Part shown: positions 50,036 to 62,595 of the stretch, one piece after another
Layout of the letters: each line of letters begins with the position of its first letter
How positions within the stretch are numbered: position 1 is the stretch's first letter
NCBI GenBank assembly: GCA_963662175.1
Contig: OY759218.1
Coordinates: 54,009,427 to 54,073,426, forward strand
Source: Aradus depressus
Taxonomy: Eukaryota; Arthropoda; Insecta; Hemiptera; Aradidae
Reading direction: 5' to 3'
DNA length: 64,000 nucleotides
Translations under genes and position numbers: made by a program
The notes under the pieces: model-generated
Databases searched by the model: none
Told to the model about the DNA's origin: nothing
The model's input: only the letters and a program-made list of their open reading frames with translations

Positions 50036-51427
50036 AGGGATGGTGTACAGGTTGAACAGCAGAGGACTTAAAACACAACCTTGACTGAGACCTCCTCCTG
50101 ATTTTAGTGACACTCATCAGTCTTTGATGTTAATGTGATATTGCTTCCACTTTAAGTAGTCCACTAGGTAAGACACGTATTTATCGTTAATCCCAATGTG
50201 ATTTAAGCATATTTCAAGAATTCTTGGATCGACTTGATTATATGCATTTTCAAAGTCGATAAACACAGCCAGACACACCTTCTTGTTTAGCAGGCAATGA
50301 CGAATGCTTTGGGTAAGAATTTCCAAACAGTCAATTGTCGATTTACCCTTCCTGAAACCTAGACAGTTCGGGGGCAGAATATTGTTTTTTTCAACTGCCC
50401 ACTCTAGTCTATTCTTTATCATGGAGTTTATGCCTTTCCCGATGCACGAGAAGAGTGCAATAGGTCGGAAAGAGGTGAGTTCGCTAGGGATTTTGTTCTT
50501 CTTCAGAAGTGGAAAAATCTTAATATTGCGCCAACAGTCGGGGTATTTTCCTTTAGTCCAGAGAGAATTGTAGACTTCTAGGAGTTTGAGCAAAGCAGAT
50601 TCTGGTAGATTTTTGATCATGGAGTAGCTGATTTTGTCTAAGCCTGGTGAAGTCCTTTTTTTGTTGCAAATAGCAGCATCTAGTTCCCTCAGGGAGAAAC
50701 CTGAATCAATACCTTTAATATTTTTTTAGTTTATTGATAGAGTGGAAAAAGTTATGAGGAATGTTAGGGGAAGGATCCGTTGGTAGGGAAGCCGTAATGT
50801 TCTTCAAGAATGCTTCTACGTTTTCCTTGTTTTCCAATATAGGATTCTTAAATTGGGCGGTGTCGCGTCCTTGAAGCCTGCTTATCTTTTTCCATGTCTG
50901 AGTAATTTTTCCTGGCTCCATGTCCTGAATAAACTGCCTCCAAGTAGCCTTTTTTGCTCTTTTAACTAGAGCTCTCAGTTTACTATTGGCGCACTTATAT
51001 TTATTATAGTTTTTGGGGGTCAGATTTTGTAAAAATGTTCTGAGGGTGGTTTGTTTGTCTTTGTAGGCTGATGCTATATTCATAATAATAATAATAATAA
51101 TAATTTATTTCCGTTAAACCAATACATGGTAATAGGATACGTCAAATGAATTTATACATTAAGATAGCTTATATATTAGATATATAACTACTTGAGTCTA
51201 ACACATCTATGATTAGTAGTAACAAAAAAACCATTAAAAAAAGTAAAATGAAATTAATAAAGACTGTACAAATTAATACTTAAAAATATATGAGTATATA
51301 TAAAAAAATATATATGTATAATAATACAAGATACGTTCATAATAAGTAGACACATTTTTCAATCTAATAAAAATTAAGATAACTATTTTTCAAAAAAAAC
51401 TCTTCGGATGTGTCTTTATCCCCCAAC

Positions 51428-51475
51428 GATGTTTCGGGACGTTCTTACGTCCCATCATCAGGTCCCAATGTGGCG
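51428..51475 (-). ncRNA. Hammerhead-core-like motif
   Basis: Minus strand: CCTGATGA (CTGATGA at 51461-51455), then stem GGGACG-TAAGAA-CGTCCC, then GAAAC (51435-51431). Stem II is perfect over 6 bp. Flanking sequence does not form obvious stems I and III. Confidence 0.5.
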
Positions 51476-51522
51476 AGATATAGAAAAGAAAGAAAACAAT
51501 GTAACTATAACAATATATGAAA

Positions 51523-51553
<31 letters not shown>

Positions 51554-52414
51554 AGTAAATTATAAATGAATGTATAAAAATTTCTAAATAAAAAAAATAT
51601 ATATAAATTAATAAATAAAACAATAACGTACATTGGACGGACTTTTAAGGTGTGGAGGAACTCGGCACAAAATATAAAAATGAAAGCTTTGTATCAAATA
51701 ATGATTTTGGATATGAAAAACGATTCTTTATTGTGATTATATTAGTCTTTTTAAACAGTGAGAATAAAATTCCGTTTCCGTGTAAAGGGTTTCCTCTAGC
51801 ATGAACATTTTTAGTTGAAATTTAAATTTTTTTGTTGTATCTATTGACTTCAAGAAGGGGGGAAGGACATTAAGAAAATTAATTCCTTTATGAGTTATAC
51901 TTTTTTCAAAAAGAGAAGAGCAATGTTTAGTTATTCGAAAGTCTTCTTTCTTCCTGGTATCGTAATCATGACTAGTATTGTTGCTAGGGAAAATATTTAT
52001 ATTTTTCCTAATAACCATTAATGTTTCAAATATAAACAGCGATGGCAAAGGCAGGATTTTAAGTTGTTTAAATATTTCTCTGCAGCTTGTCCTTTGAGTA
52101 ATATTGTTTATAATTCTTAATGCTTTTTTCTGAAGTCTGAAAATATTAATACTCGAGCAACATGATCCCCAATGTATTAAACCGTAACTTATTATGGAGT
52201 GGAAATAGGCGTAATAGAGAGTAGTTAACGTTTCCTTTGGCACGATTTTTTTAAGATTCCGAAGTAAGAAGCAAACGGAACTCAGTTTCTTACCGATAAT
52301 AGCCGTATGTTCAGCCCATGTAAGTTTCGTATCAATATGGAGACCTAGGAATTTTACATTATCTTTGAATGATACGGAAAGAGTATCAACAGTTAATGGT
52401 TGTTTCTCTTCTGG

Positions 52415-53270
52415 TCATTTATTCGTTATTTTGAAGTTTAAGATAGTTGTTTTAGACGCATTTAACATTAAATCATTGAAGAGAAGCCATTCGTTTAAAA
52501 TTCCAATAGCTTTGGATATGGATTCATTCAAAGCGGTGGGATTTTTTGCCGTCACGAGAATATTAATATCATCCGCAAAAAGGACCGAAATAAAGGGTTT
52601 CACATAACTAGGTAAATCATTAATGTATATGAGGAACAGCAAATGTCCTAAGATTGATCCTTGAGGAACACCGCATGTAATTTCTCTCCATTCTGATGTA
52701 TACATTTCCCCAGTTACCTCCTGAGCTTCGACTCTTTGTAGCCTTCCAGATAAGTAACTACCAAAGAGATCAAGCGCTTTACCTCTAATGCCGTAGTGGC
52801 TCATTTTTTTAAGAAGTACTTCGTGATTCACCAGATCGAAAGCTTTAGTTAAATCAGCGAATATACCAGACACTTGTTCTTTTTTGTCTAGAATTGAAAT
52901 TATTTGTTCAATAAATTCAAAAGTGGCATTTGAAGTCGATTTATTTTTTCTAAACCCGAATTGTTCGCCAGTTAGCAGTCTATTAATTTCCAAGAAATCA
53001 AGAAAGTCTTTTGAACGTTATTTTCTCAACAATTTTCGAAATTGTTGGGAGCAGTAAGATCGGTCTATAATTTTCTGTTAATAGTTTATCACCTTTTTTG
53101 AATAGTGGCTTTATTCTCGCTAATTTCAGTGAGTTAGGAAAACAACCTGATTCAAAACAATGATTGATTACGATACTCAGAGGCTCTGCGATATTTTTGG
53201 AAATGCTTTTGATTATTTTGTTCGATAAATAATACGTGTCGTATGATGCTTTATTTATCATTTCACTCAT
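52415..53270 (-). pseudogene. LINE reverse transcriptase region, split by one frame change
   Basis: 53270-52998 encodes the fingers start (FKKGDKLLTENYRPI, then SKIVEKI) and 52993-52415 the palm with FADD catalytic aspartates. The break is at about 52995. Belongs to the LINE at 51085-55862. Confidence 0.85.
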
Positions 53271-53903
53271 AGTATTAATGACTTCCTCACTTTTGATGGA
53301 TAGAGAAACATGGATTTAACATGTGATTTACTAACTTTGTTTAGTATTTCAATTGATTTACATGTATCGATATTGGAACCATTAGGCTTCAGTCTATCTT
53401 TAATTGTTACGAAGTATTTATTTATTTCATCAACTGCTTCTTTTTCTCATCAACTTTTTCTAACAAAACCGTTCTACCGTTACTTATTTGTAATTTTTCT
53501 ATTGTGTAATCTTTTCTTCTTATTTCGGTATTTATTAGACTCCAGGCTGTTTTAATTTTATTATCTGACTCATCGACCGTTTTTTTGAAATGCAATTGTT
53601 TAGCTGCTCTGAGCGTTTTTCTATAGACTCTTTTGTACCGATCTATATACTCTCGTAATTGAGGGTCTAAATGACTCGAAGAGGATCTGATGGCATGAAG
53701 CGATTTCATTTTGTCCGATGAGATTTTAAGGCCTCGGGTAAACCACCTATTTCGAACTTTTGTCTGTTTTCTAACAGTTTTTATAGGCATTGTCTTGTTC
53801 ACATGTTCTTGTAGTAATTCTTGAAATCTGTTACAAATGTTATTCGCATTATTTTGATTATTATTGAGGAGATCTTCCCAGGTCTCCTTTTCGAGAGCTT
53901 TGT

Positions 53904-54809
53904 TTAATTCGTCAAGTTTTTGGTTACTAACATTTCTGTATTTAAGACATTGAACAGAGTTTTTAATAGTGTCCGGAATGCTAAATGACATGGTAATTCC
54001 TTCATGGTCCTAGATCTATTGGGGTTCCACCATGGTTTTGGCTTGAATTTTTTATTCATAGAAATAATATTAAATGGTATAGCTGAATTGCCTGCTTTCT
54101 GCATTGAATTGGAGATGGAATCAACTGTATAAGTTTCCATAGTATTTAGATATCTGTTTAAATCAGCCTTATATTTAGGAATGTTAATTTGCTGGAAACT
54201 TCTTCTGATAAAACGTCTATTGAGAGATGCCCCATTACAGATATTTTTATTATGATGGTCACTACTTAACGATTCCTCCAAGATTTCATATTTTACTTTG
54301 TTTAATAAATTCTTTGAAATGAGGCTTAGATCGATTGTTGACAATTCTCCGGAAGGACTAAAGTGTATAGGAGCGCCATTGTTCAGGAGCAACATCCCCG
54401 AATTTAAAATCGTTTCTTTTAAGATTTTCCCTCATTTGCATTCAGAGCGGTTGCTCCACAAATATGAATGACAATTGAAATCACCTAGAAGTAAGCAGTT
54501 GTCTAACGAATCACATAAAAACAGCCTTTCACAATCCCTGGAAGAACAGTGTCTATTAGGAGGTATATAAATCGATACAAAATGAAGGTTAGGAGTTGTA
54601 TTCAGTGTTTCAACGGCGACTGCTTCGATAAATCCCATATCAGGTAGATCCAACGATCGATAGTCTATCGATTTGTGTATCAGGAGACAGACCTCTCCGT
54701 AGCCATCGTGCCGGTCCTGCCTTATCACTTGATAACCGTCAGTTACATATTGCTCAGTGCCGCTATGTGGTAATTGTTCACATTTATGTAGTTCGTTAAT
54801 TCTGTCCAT
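53904..54809 (-). pseudogene. LINE apurinic-type endonuclease region
   Basis: 54809-54432 has HDGYGEVCLLIHKSIDYRSL and the catalytic strand LLLGDFNCHSYLW (Asp and Asn of the exonuclease-endonuclease-phosphatase fold). 54395-53904 continues in another frame with LSTIDLSLIS and SSDHHN, the Ser-Asp-His motif of the same fold. Confidence 0.82.
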
Positions 54810-55159
54810 TTATTTGAGGCACTACGACAATTAAGTTGCATGATATTAAGATGAATATATGTATTCATTATTGTAGTTTAAAATATAATGAAGAAAATGT
54901 AAGAGATTGTCTTTCATTTATTTTTTGAAACCTCATCAAAAATCATTTTGTATTTATTACTTAAGCTTTCTGTGTATTTAGGATTATTCGAAACATGATT
55001 GAAAAGAATTTGTCCTAATAAATCAAAGGAGTCTTCGTCAGATCTGAAATCCTGGGATCGTAACTTGGAGAGAAGAACCCCAATTTCTTGTATATATTTC
55101 TGACTTACCGTAGTTTTGTAAGGATTATAGAAGTTAGTGGTTTTAGGTCCTGTTGAAAC

Positions 55160-55862
55160 GTTTTGATGTATCTCATAGTTGTGAGAAGAGCTTGTTTTTG
55201 GAGAATTATCAGGTGAGATTTGTTTTCTTTTAACAGGGTTTTTTGCTATTAGCCAAATGATTTTGGTGACATAGAATACATTTAATTTCATTTTGACACT
55301 CGTCCTGCTCGTGATGTTCCCCACATCTTGGACATCTTTTTTTTCCTTTACAATTTTTAGACAAGTGACCATAAATTAAACATTGTGTAGGAAGGTATAT
55401 ATGTATATGGGTAAACTTTTCTATTGGCTAGAAATAACTGAACATTGCTGGTAATACTTGTGTATAAAAGGTTTTCCATTTTGACTGAAGTGGTAGGAAT
55501 GTACTGTTATGTCTGACTTAACGTTGACAATAACCTCTTGTTTCTTTTTAAAACGACTGATGTCGACTATTTTACATTGGCTAGACATATTTGCCATTAT
55601 TTCCTCTTCAGAGATATTTGTATTGATAACGCCTACTCTCAGTTCAGCCTGAGCCATTTTATTATCAGAAAGGATCTTATGATTTGAAAATTTGTTGGCA
55701 GCTTCAGAATTTAAAAAAATTACCTTAATTTTTTGCTGACCTGACCAGCCCTATTTACGGCCATAGTTTTCCATTTGTTTTCCAATTTTAATGTCATAAA
55801 TTGGCTCGTTGCAATTTATGTCATCCCATTCTACGAAGACATGATGCTTTAAAGCATGTATG
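55160..55862 (-). pseudogene. LINE ORF1 (RNA-binding, zinc knuckles)
   Basis: Pieces in three frames: FVEWDDINCNEPIYDIKIG (near 55830-55780), MAQAELRVGVINTNISEEE (55657-55600), then CPRCGEHHEQDECQ and CILCHQNH (about 55340-55260), two CCHC-type knuckles. Typical of ORF1 in this LINE group. Confidence 0.75.
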
Positions 55863-56620
55863 GGCAACCTTTGACATGTTTCGGGCCGCGTAGATGGTTC
55901 AAAATAAAATAACGTCGGACTTTAAAGTAGTGTTCATAATTTTTAGCGATAGATATCAGACATGAAATAATAAGACAATTTTATTATAATACAATTTATT
56001 AAAATAACAAAATGAAATGAAAAAAAATAGGTACAATATTATAATTAAATCGTGAAATTTGGAATTATTACAAACTGCGAAAGTTAAGTAGCGACACCGA
56101 AATCAATGAGACACTTGAGCTTCCTTTTGCATGTATTTTGATCGGTCGTAACACTATCAATCAATAACATGAATACGATCGCATCCGCAAACACGCACAT
56201 TAAAAACACAAAAAAAATACGCAAATTTATTGACCATAAACAAACACGCGATGACATGAATTTTTCCTCACTCGCCTTGCTCGCTCACTTGATTCCGCAG
56301 GAGCAAGCGACAAACCCCATCCTACTCGATCTTCCTAATTTGGAGTGAGTGTGAGTAAGTAGTGTAATATTATTTTTTTTTAAATTGGGTTTTTCAAAAT
56401 GTCTCAGTCAATTCAGAATTCTTTCGAATACCTTGCTTGGACGGACTTTTATTAGTATTCACTTATATATTCTAATTCAATGCCGGGTAAAATTGCTATG
56501 TATACAGCCAAATACGGTTTTATGTCGTTATGAATGCTTTTAGGATTTTTTTTTATTTTTTTATATCTGCTCCTTTGTTTTCTACAACTAATTTTCGAAA
56601 TAGTATAATGAAAGTAATTT
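55845..56620. other. Unassigned spacer, possible hAT/Buster remnant
   Basis: GTATGGGCAACCTTTGACAT followed by TTTCGGGCCGCG (55857-55890) looks like a hAT/Buster terminal region. The rest, to about 56620, has no coding signal; 56250-56360 is locally GC-rich. No second end found. Confidence 0.35.
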
Positions 56621-57116
56621 GAGTTTAGAATTTTTTTTTTTTTTAATTTCAGACTTTTACAACTTTCTTGTTGTAGATATGACCATCATCTGTTATTTAT
56701 TCAGCCTGGTTACCCAATGCATTCTAATTCTAAAACACTGAAAGAAATTTAATACAAAAAAATAAATAAACGAACATATATAACTTTATATAATTGTGTA
56801 AGATATACTACAAAGGAATAATTTATATAACCAGAGTATATAAATAAAACACTACAGCTAAAACGTTTATAATTATGTTTACAATAAAAAGAAAATAATA
56901 ATAAATATAATTTATCTTCGAATTTTCTATGTGTATTTTTTACACTAAAAGATATGGACATTTCAGAAATAAAAGTTATGAAATAACATCGAAGAGTGTA
57001 ATTGCATTTTTAAATGTCTCTGCTACTCATATTACGATATCTACTACTTATTTTATTCGCTTGCTATTATTATTTTTGACGCCTAAAATTATAAAAAAAA
57101 ATACATAATTCTAAAT

Positions 57117-60100
57117 TTAAAACATAATGGGTTTATCCTTAGTCTGACTTATGACATAAGCAGTAAATCTCTTCAAAAATTTAGGGTATTCCCTCTTGTA
57201 GACGGCTCGGAGAGCAGAAGCAGGTACCCATCCGCCAGGGTTAACTGAAACACACAAATACACAGTTAAAATTAAAGATATCCCATAAATCGGATCGTTC
57301 GGGTTCGATTAATTAAATCTAAAATTATTTGTATTCAAGGACGTGCCCTTTAAAACAAGGCATGGTTTTTCGTCGACGTTAGTTTTTCACAGTACATGAA
57401 TTTTCATTGCTACAAAAGCGGGGAGGCCTCCCCCTCCATACAAGGTGCTGGCCACCGATTATGGACAACCTTCCTATAAACGTTGGTATAGAAGAGGGGC
57501 TTCAGGAAGCTCTACTTACCAACAGAACAGTATGTTATTTTGCATGTGATGTCATCCCTAGAGACCTGCGTGCCGTTTTGAGGGGGTGTGATCAGTGTCT
57601 GGCAGTAGAGACACACTGTCAGAGTAACTCGAACACATTTGTTCGTTTTTAGCTGGAATTAGAAATAAAACATATAAACAGTAATACCTAAACATTCGCG
57701 AGGGTTACGTTTTTGTAACCTCAAAGCGGAACATACCGGGTAGTGAGCTAGTTGTGTGGAGTGGTTCACCACTGCCCAGATGTCTTGTCCATCCTGGTCT
57801 TTAGGGTCAGTCATATGGGTGGTGTGTGACCAGAACAGAGCATCTCTCTGAGCTGTCGGCCAGATCCGCTTATGAACTTGCAGAAACACTAGAATGTTAT
57901 CTGAGATTTTCTCCACGACTGTCATTTGTTCCAAAGTAGCTGAAAATAATACAGGGAAGTTAAAAAACAAAATAAATTTTGAAATCATAAATATTTGAGT
58001 GTAATTCATTTTATTCAATTCATTACATTTTAATAAATAATACATCTTTTACTCAAGAAATTCGGCCTAATATTTACAATTGTATAAGGAAGACAAAAAT
58101 AAAAAGTTATAAAAAAGAAAATGAAATAGTTTCATGATAGAGAACAAATGAACTTGCTGGACACAATTATCGCATCACTTTTGAAAAAACTTGTAATTCT
58201 TATGTATTATTTATTGGAATTTTGTTTACGCATGTGTATGTTAGAGGTGCTATTAGGAAAAATAATGGGGGCCGTAGTGGCCGTGCGGGCTAGTGCGTAG
58301 GGCTTTGGTCGCATGGTCTCACCATAGTTTGCGGGTTCGAATCCCGTCCGGGAGTGAGTTTTATTTCGTAGATAGAACTCCCTCCCGGGGCCATGGATGT
58401 CGTAAATAACTAGATAACACATTGACATGGCTAATATGCACCGTACATAAAGCAAAAAAAAAAAAAAAGGAACAATAATATCCATATGACGCGTAATATC
58501 TTTATTTTTTACCATTAATACAAAAAGAAAAGAACAAAAGTTGGTGACCATTGTTCTACTATTTAACAATTGGAATCATCGAAACCAAACTACGCCACTT
58601 CTTGCTTTTACGTTTTTCTTTTCGCATTGATTTAAAACAATAACGATATTAAGCTTCACATGGAAAATATTGTTTCTTAACATCCCCTTAAATATACACA
58701 TGCATGAAAAAATGCAATTAAATTATTAAGGGAGTTACAAGGTTTTTTAGAAGTGATAAAAAGTTTTGTTAAAAAGTTTTTATTAGTTTTTCCACTATAT
58801 CGACACAGATCGCAAAATGTACGATCATGAACAACTTACTTTCCCAATCTTTGCGATACTGCGGGCTGAAGAAGTAGTGACACATCTCCCTGCCAGTGAC
58901 CCCTTTTACCATATGACATGCCTTGAGAGGATCCATCACGAGGCCATTCAGTTCCTCCTCTCGCCGGTACATTTTCATGTCTCCCTCTTCAGCGAACAGC
59001 TGCCAGGCGCCCTCCCCCACACCCAGGCTCGCGTAGTGGACCTGCTCCTTCGTGATTCTCTCTATCTGAAAACAGTTACAATAATAATAATATGTATCAA
59101 ATACCACAATTCCCAGATTATTGCTCAACTCATACAAATACATGGAGACATTTTCAGAGGACGATTTCAGCAGTGGCGGCATATTGAACAAAAACAAACA
59201 AAACAATTACTGAGGGGACAATTCCGAGTAAGACTGACTACACTACACTAAGTCTCACCACAATGGACGAAACCTGACCAATAAAGCCAATAAACTCATA
59301 TGTACCTCCATTTTCACCTATTTCTGTCATTGTTAAAGCTGACACCCTCCACTCACACCCCATAGGGTATATACGACAAATCATAGGAGAAATCAGAAGA
59401 GAGATATTGTGGGCACAAATAAGTCTCTATGGAAGACATCATCATGATCTGAGCCAACCCAACGTCGACAATGGCGTCCAACTCATAGGTCAATCAAGGA
59501 GATCTCTACCCGGAGACTGAACGGTACCATGAACCGACCAAGAGGCTATCTAAGAACAAGTAATTAACACATTTACTGATAGAAAACATATGCATGACAC
59601 GACGCTGGAATCCAACGCATGGCAAAACAGCCACACACAACCAGAGACAATTCCATAATTTACATCAAACGGCCAACTATTCACACAAACGAGACTCTTT
59701 ACATCGACATTATCAAGCTGCCAATATAATACCAAAAAAATCGGCTATTGAGGAAACCTGTCACACACCTTACGCATCCCCATCAGTGATGAACAACGAC
59801 ACACAAACTTTATTACGAACGGGCAATCATTACTGACAAAACCATACACCACAGTAGGCCTGACATAAAGTCAGAACCAAGACTCACTTGTAATACTTTT
59901 TAAATACTACTTTAAGTTTTGTAAATATTAATTAGATTTGATACTGTTAAATCATTAACAACATTTATTCACCATAATTTGCTGTTTAATGTTGTTGATT
60001 ATCGATTATTTAAATAATGGGCAATCTATGCACGGGTTTGCTCGATGTTATTTTACATTTAATACTTATGTATTTTTAAATAGAGTTTAATAAAAATACA

Positions 60101-61188
60101 AATAAAAATTACTTATAATATCTCTACTGTTGAATGACGTAAGAAACCAGTGTTTTGGAGACAAATAATAAAATGACTGACCAGCTCGGCGATGCGCTGC
60201 CTCGAGTTTTTATGACAGGCTTTTAGTTTGACGCCGGGGACTATACCTCAGGCCAGAGAGGATGAGAGAGGACGTTCTCGAGAGTGGCTGAAAGAGAGCA
60301 GATGGAAGCTTCCTTGAGCCGTTCTCTCAGATTAGCTTCTTCTTCGATTCGTTCGAGCCCCGTCTCCACAGCATCGTAGAACTCGTCGTCTGCTAGCGTG
60401 CTGTGAGGACCCTCCTGATAACACACAAACAACAACTGAGGCGTTTGTATAAAACGTGGACTTCTACCACTAAAAACATCTACTTTGGCAATTTTATTCC
60501 AAAATCGATTTTTTTTTACTTAATTCCCTTCTCTACGGGGCGAATCATATATAGTATCGATCTAGGTATTTGAGATTTAGAAAACTCGACATTATTTTCG
60601 ACTGTTTTTACCATAGATGTTTTAATACAGAATTTTCAGAGGAATTCGAAAACAACGGAATAAATTAGATATTGCTTTAGACACAAAATGGCGACTAAAC
60701 CAGATTTTACAAAATAATAAATATAAGAAAATAATACTTTTTAAAGTATTTTCTGAAGCCTAAAGACTACATACGAAACACTCATTCCACACACTTAATT
60801 AGATTCTGGGCATTTGAAATGTACATGTTACAGCAATACATCTCTTCATCCCAGCTCTCTAAATCACAAATAAGCAATAAAACTCAACGGATTTTCATGA
60901 ATGAAATTTTGCCAGTAATCCGAGATTGGAAACACTAGTGGTATACCTCCTGATCAGGACCTAGCTTGGAGATCTTGCGATCTTTCAGCTGGAAGCAAGT
61001 CTCTTCAAGACGAACCAGTCGTTGGTGTTCTCTCTCCAACTTCCTCTTCCACATCTCTTCCCGTTTGGAGATGGTTTCAATGCACTGGGACAGTCCTGTC
61101 AGTACTGCACCGGAAGTCGCCTTAAATGTCATCGCTTCCCCTTTGAAATCTACAGGAGCTACTAGTTTTCCCTTTGAAAATATATCAT
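57117..61188 (-). CDS. CERT: Ceramide transfer protein CERT (COL4A3BP/STARD11), C-terminal part, 6 exons
   Basis: CERT moves ceramide from ER to trans-Golgi without vesicles; its START domain holds the lipid. Exons, 5' to 3' on the minus strand: 61188-60947, 60414-60247, 59065-58840, 57939-57737, 57652-57520 and 57244-57117 (TAA). Phases agree at all junctions, about 366 codons. The first exon has VDFKGEAMTFKATSG and a coiled coil (the human middle region). The second carries the FFAT motif EFYDAVE (60384-60364; human EFFDAVE), which binds VAP on the ER. START covers the last four exons (GAWQLFAEEGDMKMYRREEE, PLKACHMVKGVTG, TAQRDALFWSH, WAVVNHST, CQTLITPP, NPGGWVPASALRAVYKREYP, FLKRFTAYV). 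The N-terminal PH domain and Ser-rich repeat lie beyond the right edge. A candidate poly(A) signal AATAAA is at 57057-57052. Confidence 0.95.
58267..58467 (+). mobile_element. tRNA-derived SINE, family 2, with poly(A) tail and 12-bp target duplication
   Basis: The head has box A-like GTGGCCGTGCGGGCTAGTGC and box B GGTTCGAATCCCG (about 58335-58347), and the element ends in a 15-nt A run. Flanking AGGAAAAATAAT (58255-58266) and AGGAACAATAAT (58468-58479) form a target duplication with one mismatch. It lies in CERT intron 57939-58840. It is unrelated to SINE family 1 outside the box motifs. Confidence 0.9.
59090..60246. other. CERT intron, partly unidentified sequence
   Basis: 59270-59880 has a more balanced base composition than its surroundings and weak open stretches, but I recognise no protein family; possibly a decayed mobile element. 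59900-60150 is AT-rich. No exon supported. Confidence 0.4.
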
Positions 61189-61239
61189 CTGAAACAAAAA
61201 TTCACATTTAAAAGAAGTTGAGAAAAATATAACCAAGAA

Positions 61240-62590
61240 GTCGTCAGTGAATCATCAGCAACGTACTCTCCCAGCGCGAATGATAATAAACTAAGTTTCC
61301 GCTCTCCCTCCAAACCCTTCTTCCTTTTTCCCAGGTTTTGAAAATCAATAGATCTCTAAATTATAGACTTCTAAACACACATATTTCGTATCCAAATGTC
61401 AATTTCATCAAGCATTATTGGGGGTATTGAAGTTATGTCCCCCATTTTGTCCGATCTGACTGAAAATTAATAACGTCTTATTCAAGCGCGTCGCAATCTA
61501 TACATAGTTTCAAGTCGGTATAATCATTCCATGAGATGTCATTCATTATGCTTTTGGAGTTAAGCCCCCACTCTAATACCCTCCCCTCCCTTGGTCAATT
61601 TGGCTGAAAATGATTAGGTTCTGTCTTTACGGGCTTTTGGATATATATATATATATATAAACTTTCGTATCGATACATTCTTTCTATCGGGAGTTATCGT
61701 TAGGACTCAAAACACGACATGACCTTAAAAATAGTGATCAAAAACTCAAAAAAGCGGACCGATAGAAACTTTTCCTTCCAGACTTCCTCAAATTCTTAGC
61801 GTTTATGTGCAAATTCGTATCTCTTATGCAGTCGAATAGTGATACACACGTTAAGATCACATAAACAAAAAATGATGTGTGACCATAACAGTAAACATAT
61901 ATAAAAACCTCAACAAGTTTCTTGAAACGCAATGTTGCATTTTCCTTCATTTTATCCTAGAGGCTTTTGAAGAAACAATACCACGATCCCAACCGGCAGG
62001 AAAATACTCATCCAACTAGATAAAAATCATAAAATCAAAAATTTCGAGATACGTCATGTTGCAACGACCAAGTTCATTTCATACTGGCCTTATACAGGGT
62101 ACATGAAAGTAATGTATTGGCAACGGCAATTTTTTTTTTGTTGCATGGTACATCGTAATTACTGAGAATGACTTTCTTATACCCTGTGAATAGAATCTAT
62201 GAATTTCTTATACCCTGTGAACACAAACGCCAGTTGTGTTCAAACTGCCCTGCAGGAAGCATCTAGTCCATGGAGCTCCCGGCTTACAGGCCAGTCATAT
62301 CTCACATACTGCTATTTTTAACTTATTTATCTATTTTATTTATTCATTTTTTTCCCTCTATTATAACTATCTTGTCCCCACTTTTGTTCATCTACCCATT
62401 CTTCATTTATTCGTTTTCCTCTTTTAATTTTAATTTCTTCTTGCACACAGGTAATTCTTTTCTTTCATTATTTTTTCTCGGTATCACCATCTATCATATT
62501 CTGAGAGACCGAAACAATAAACAAGCCTCTAGACCCCAACCCTAGGTCCAAAAGGCCTCAGACGAACGGTCCGCCTAAGGGGGGAGGGCA
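61240..62590. other. CERT intron with repeat family B
   Basis: 61300-61400 and 61560-61640 resemble family B (CTCTCCCTCCAAACCCTTCT; TTATAGACTTCTAAA). Two short direct repeats TTTCTTATACCCTGTGAA lie at 62172 and 62204. Nothing else recognised. Confidence 0.4.
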
Positions 62591-62595
62591 ATTTC

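Larger units (their letters stand above)
46281..51083 (-). mobile_element. LINE with RNase H (I/Jockey group), interrupted by two later insertions
   Basis: Minus strand, 5' to 3': endonuclease-RT linker (51083-50715), RT fingers and palm (50620-50040, including RKGKSTIDCL, FIDFENAYNQVD and SGGGLSQGCVLSPLLFN), an interruption at about 50035-49230, the YSDDLVIYTC catalytic block and thumb (49177-48290), an interruption at 48304-47400 (hAT-type element), then RNase H (47330-46890: VYSAELIAILDAL, GLQGNELADSAAREAA) and a zinc-finger-like tail (CDRWG…HVLLKCL), ending in a 30-nt T tract at 46281-46312 (poly(A) on the minus strand). The 5' end is replaced by another LINE's 3' tail. Frameshifts are few, so this copy was young when hit. 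Confidence 0.88.
51085..55862 (-). mobile_element. Nearly full-length LINE (Jockey/CR1 group, no RNase H), decayed
   Basis: Minus strand, 5' to 3': ORF1 (55862-55160) with zinc knuckles; endonuclease (54809-53900); linker; RT (53270-52415), C-terminal domain (52243-51737), and a 3' UTR ending in an (ATT)n tail at 51081-51105. RT shows FGFRKNKSTSNATFEF, ADLTKAFDLVNHE, CGVPQGSILG and the catalytic VLFADDINIL. Several stops and frame changes separate the parts, so it is inactive. Its 3' tail abuts the truncated 5' end of the next LINE, suggesting insertion there. Confidence 0.87.

Noticed and set aside
57407..57652. 81-codon plus-strand frame
   Set aside because: It is antisense to the CERT START exon 57652-57520, which has matching splice sites and clear similarity.
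58267..58356. tRNA gene
   Set aside because: Has A and B boxes but no complete cloverleaf; poly(A) tail and target duplication show a SINE.
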